From Bacillota bacterium (GTDB taxonomy: Bacteria; Bacillota; Clostridia; Peptostreptococcales; Anaerovoracaceae): 6,575 nt of DNA. The position numbers were made by a program, and so were the translations under genes. The notes beneath the pieces are model-generated. The model made no database searches. It saw only the letters and a list, made by a program, of their open reading frames with translations, and was not told the origin of the DNA. How positions within the stretch are numbered: the first letter of the stretch is position 1; every line of letters begins with the position of its first letter. The DNA is taken from assembly GCA_017538845.1 (NCBI GenBank), contig JAFYIC010000051.1:1-6575 (forward strand), read 5' to 3'. Positions 3,975-6,575 of this stretch are shown here, piece after piece.

Positions 3975-6575
3975 TGCTTCAAGCACCTTTATCACCTGTG
4001 AAAGGACCTGACCTTTCTCGGGAGTGTACCTTATCTCCGGCTCCACGCCACCGTGTATGAAGAGCCTTACGCCGAACTCCGCGGCCGCGTTGGCCATTCC
4101 TTCCGCACCGGGGCCGCCCCCTTCTTCCGCGCGAAAGTAAATCCTGCCGTTCTTCCTGCTGACTTTGTCGAACCTGCACTTGGCGGCAAGAGATCTTATG
4201 CGTGAGATCTTTATCAGGTTGCCGACTTCCCCGGGTATATCGCCGAAACGGTCTATGAGTTCGTCGGTCACATCTTCCTCGTCCTCTCTGCTTTCGATCT
4301 CCGCGATCCTTTTATACATCTGCAGTTTCAGTATTTCATCGCTTATGTACCTGTCGGGTATGAATGCCGGCTCTCCCAGTTCAACTACCGGTCCGTCCTC
4401 TTCCGGCATCGTCTCTTCGCCCCGCAGTTTCCTTACTGCGTTGTCCACCAGCTTGAAGTAAAGCTCATATCCGATCTTCAGCATGTGGCCGTGCTGCTCC
4501 GTTCCCAGCAGATTGCCTGCCCCGCGCATTTCCATGTCCCGCATGGCGATTCTAAAGCCCGCGCCGAATTCGGTGAATTCCCTGATGGCTCTCAGTCTTG
4601 CCGCCGGTTTCTCCGTCAGCACTTTATCCTTTTTATACATGAGATACGCATAGGCTATGCGGTTGGATCTTCCGACCCTCCCTCTCAGCTGATAGAGCTG
4701 GGAAAGGCCGTATCTGTCCGCGTCCATCACGATCATGGTGTTCACGTTGGGTATATCCATGCCGGACTCGATTATGGTGGTGGAGACAAGCACGTCTGTC
4801 TGCCCGCTGACGAAATCCATCAGCACGTTTTCCAGAGTTTCTTCATTCATCTGTCCGTGGCCCACTCCGACGGTTATGCCGGGAAGCAGGTTCCGTATCC
4901 TGGTTGCGATCTGGTTTATCCCTCTGACTCTGTTGAATACCACATAGACCTGACCGCCTCTGTCGATTTCCCGGCTGATGGCTTCTCTTATCATGTCATC
5001 ATCCTGCTCGGCCACGTAGGTCTGTACCGGATAGCGGTCCTCCGGCGGCTCTTCTATAAGGCTCATGTCCCTTATTCCCGACAGGGACATATGCAGGGTC
5101 CTGGGTATGGGCGTCGCTGAAAGAGTGAGCACGTCAACGTTGTGCTTCAGCTGCTTTATCTTTTCCTTGTGCTGAACTCCGAAACGCTGCTCTTCGTCGA
5201 TAACAAGCAGCCCCAGATCTTTGAATTTCACGTCTTTTGAAAGAAGCCTGTGAGTTCCTATAACGAAATCGACTTCGCCTTTGGCCAGCTTTTCCGCCGT
5301 CTCCGCCTGCTGTGTCTGGCTCCTGAACCGGGACATCATCTCAACTTTGAACGGAAACTTTTCAAACCTTTCCTTCAGGGTGTAGTAATGCTGATTGGCC
5401 AGTATGGTGGTCGGCACCAACATGGCCGCCTGCTTTCCTTCTGCCAGGCACTTGAAGACTGCCCTTGCAGCCACTTCGGTCTTGCCGAATCCTACGTCCC
5501 CGCAAAGCAGCCTGTCCATAGGCTCTGCCGATTCCATATCTTCCTTTATCTCTTCCGCCGCTTTCAGCTGATCATCCGTTTCTGTAAAAGGAAAATCCGC
5601 TTCGAACTGCTCCTGCCATTCCGAATCCCTGCTGAAGCTGTAGCCTTTTTCTATCTTCCTTGCCGCAGACGTGGCGATAAGTTCTTCCGCCATGTGGGTT
5701 ATGGCTTCCTTCGCTTTAGCCTTGGTGACCTTCCACTCGAATCCCGAAAGATTGTTGAGCCGCGGTGAAACAGAATCAGATCCTACGTATTTCTGGATCA
5801 CGTCCATATTGTCCACAGGGACATAAAGCATAGCTGTCCCGGCGTACTTTATCTTCAGATAATCATTTCTGACTCCCTGGACCGTGACCTGCTCGATTCC
5901 CAGGAAACGGCCTATACCATAACTCTCATGGACCACGTAGTCGCCCTTTGCTATATCAGAAAAGCTCCGTATACGGCTTCCCTTTGCCGAAGCCGGATGC
6001 CTCTTCTTTTTCCTTTTCGGTCTTATGCTGAATACATCTTCGTCACGGATCCAGCACTGCTTTTTCCCGGGAAGATCTATTCCGGACATTATCTGCCCTT
6101 CCAGTACGTTCACGGCACCGGCCATGTCCATGTGCCCGATATACTGGCGCATGTTCTCCACACGTTCAGGATCGGGACATACCAGATTCACCTCATATCC
6201 CTTGGAAATGTACCCTTTCAGTTCTTTTTCGAACACGTCAAGATGACCGCCGAATGCCGGAGTCTGCCTTCCCTGTATGCTCCTTATCTCTGCAAAATCG
6301 CCGATGTGTTTTATCCGACCCGCGAAAGGCGTGAAGATATATACGTTCCGGTTTTCGCAGGAATAAAACTCAAGATAATCCTTCAGCTCCGGGAAACTTC
6401 CTTTGTCCTCAGGTACGGCTCTGCCTCTTTCCAGCATTACCTCAAAGTCCGAGAAGAATTCCCCGATCCTGTCCTCGTAATATTTGAAAGTCACAGCCGG
6501 ATCGTCGATCATCAGCAAGGGATCGTTCATATAGTCCAGTATGTTTTCCGGAGAATCGTAAAAGTATCCTATGTA
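3957..6575 (-). CDS. mfd: Transcription-repair coupling factor Mfd, partial (N-terminus outside the window)
   Basis: An open frame of 872 residues reaching the right edge; 15 further codons lie before the first in-window ATG (6530), which is an internal methionine, not the start. Full-length Mfd is about 1150-1180 residues, so roughly 280-300 are missing, including most of the UvrB-like module that recruits UvrA. Mfd is a cytoplasmic ATP-driven DNA translocase that removes RNA polymerase stalled at lesions and hands the site to nucleotide excision repair. Counting from the Met at 6530: a basic linker (171-188); the RNA-polymerase-interacting CarD-like domain (about 195-270, GDYVVHESYGIGRFLG); helicase motifs GDVGFGKT (344-351, Walker A), DEEQ (445-448, Walker B), SATPIPRT (471-478), STTIIESGMDIPN (583-595) and QLRGRVGR (614-621); the translocation (TRG) region (about 640-690); and the C-terminal regulatory domain (about 715-857). 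All core motifs are intact. The stop is TGA at 3959-3957. Confidence 0.97.
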   Translation of the reverse strand, partial: YIGYFYDSPENILDYMNDPLLMIDDPAVTFKYYEDRIGEFFSDFEVMLERGRAVPEDKGSFPELKDYLEFYSCENRNVYIFTPFAGRIKHIGDFAEIRSIQGRQTPAFGGHLDVFEKELKGYISKGYEVNLVCPDPERVENMRQYIGHMDMAGAVNVLEGQIMSGIDLPGKKQCWIRDEDVFSIRPKRKKKRHPASAKGSRIRSFSDIAKGDYVVHESYGIGRFLGIEQVTVQGVRNDYLKIKYAGTAMLYVPVDNMDVIQKYVGSDSVSPRLNNLSGFEWKVTKAKAKEAITHMAEELIATSAARKIEKGYSFSRDSEWQEQFEADFPFTETDDQLKAAEEIKEDMESAEPMDRLLCGDVGFGKTEVAARAVFKCLAEGKQAAMLVPTTILANQHYYTLKERFEKFPFKVEMMSRFRSQTQQAETAEKLAKGEVDFVIGTHRLLSKDVKFKDLGLLVIDEEQRFGVQHKEKIKQLKHNVDVLTLSATPIPRTLHMSLSGIRDMSLIEEPPEDRYPVQTYVAEQDDDMIREAISREIDRGGQVYVVFNRVRGINQIATRIRNLLPGITVGVGHGQMNEETLENVLMDFVSGQTDVLVSTTIIESGMDIPNVNTMIVMDADRYGLSQLYQLRGRVGRSNRIAYAYLMYKKDKVLTEKPAARLRAIREFTEFGAGFRIAMRDMEMRGAGNLLGTEQHGHMLKIGYELYFKLVDNAVRKLRGEETMPEEDGPVVELGEPAFIPDRYISDEILKLQMYKRIAEIESREDEEDVTDELIDRFGDIPGEVGNLIKISRIRSLAAKCRFDKVSRKNGRIYFRAEEGGGPGAEGMANAAAEFGVRLFIHGGVEPEIRYTPEKGQVLSQVIKVLEAFSFSQ

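Noticed and set aside
4485..5120. A 211-codon open frame on the plus strand opposite mfd
   Set aside because: It lies wholly across the helicase motifs of mfd, which are intact on the minus strand. Its translation has no recognisable domain, so it is a shadow of the real gene.
5250..5768. A 172-codon open frame on the plus strand opposite mfd
   Set aside because: It sits over the linker and Walker A region of mfd with no recognisable motif of its own.
1..6575. A mobile element, CRISPR array, RNA gene, toxin-antitoxin or defence system
   Set aside because: No terminal repeats, spaced direct repeats, tRNA-like folds, transposase or defence-gene motifs were seen. The five housekeeping-type genes account for almost all of the sequence. 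MazG here is the full two-domain pyrophosphohydrolase, with no MazE or MazF gene next to it.

Overview
The window is a compact run of five genes, all on the minus strand, so transcription runs from high to low coordinates. In that order they are: the C-terminal three quarters of mfd (transcription-repair coupling factor, cut by the right edge); an amidohydrolase best read as an MTA/SAH deaminase (mtaD-like); a 14-helix SpoVB/MurJ-type flippase of the MOP superfamily; a two-domain MazG nucleoside triphosphate pyrophosphohydrolase; and the first 27 residues of an HU DNA-binding protein, cut by the left edge. Coding density is very high. The spaces between genes are 54, 1, 8 and 55 bases, and no stretch over 300 bases lacks a gene.

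The organism is most likely a Firmicute of the class Clostridia. The order mfd, SpoVB-type flippase, mazG, then hup is the conserved chromosomal neighbourhood seen in Clostridia; the Bacillus counterpart is mfd-spoVT-yabM-yabN-yabO. Shine-Dalgarno sequences are strong and of the GGAGG type, and the base composition looks moderate, near half G+C by eye. I cannot name a genus. The usual spoVT between mfd and the flippase is absent, and the amidohydrolase sits in its place.

Layout: 3957-6575 mfd (partial); 3903-3956 a short spacer with a TATAAT element that could be a promoter for the downstream genes; 2589-3902 mtaD-like deaminase, for which I prefer an ATG start at 3902 over an upstream TTG; 959-2587 flippase, one base after the deaminase stop; 138-950 mazG, whose ribosome binding site overlaps the flippase stop; 83-137 spacer with a small palindrome; 1-82 hup (partial).

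The genes are mostly housekeeping and share no single pathway: DNA repair at stalled RNA polymerase, salvage or disposal of S-adenosylmethionine by-products, export of a lipid-linked cell-envelope or spore-cortex precursor, clearance of abnormal NTPs, and nucleoid structure. The tight packing suggests that the deaminase, flippase and mazG are translated from one mRNA, possibly continuing into hup. I found no mobile element, CRISPR array, RNA gene or clearly novel system.
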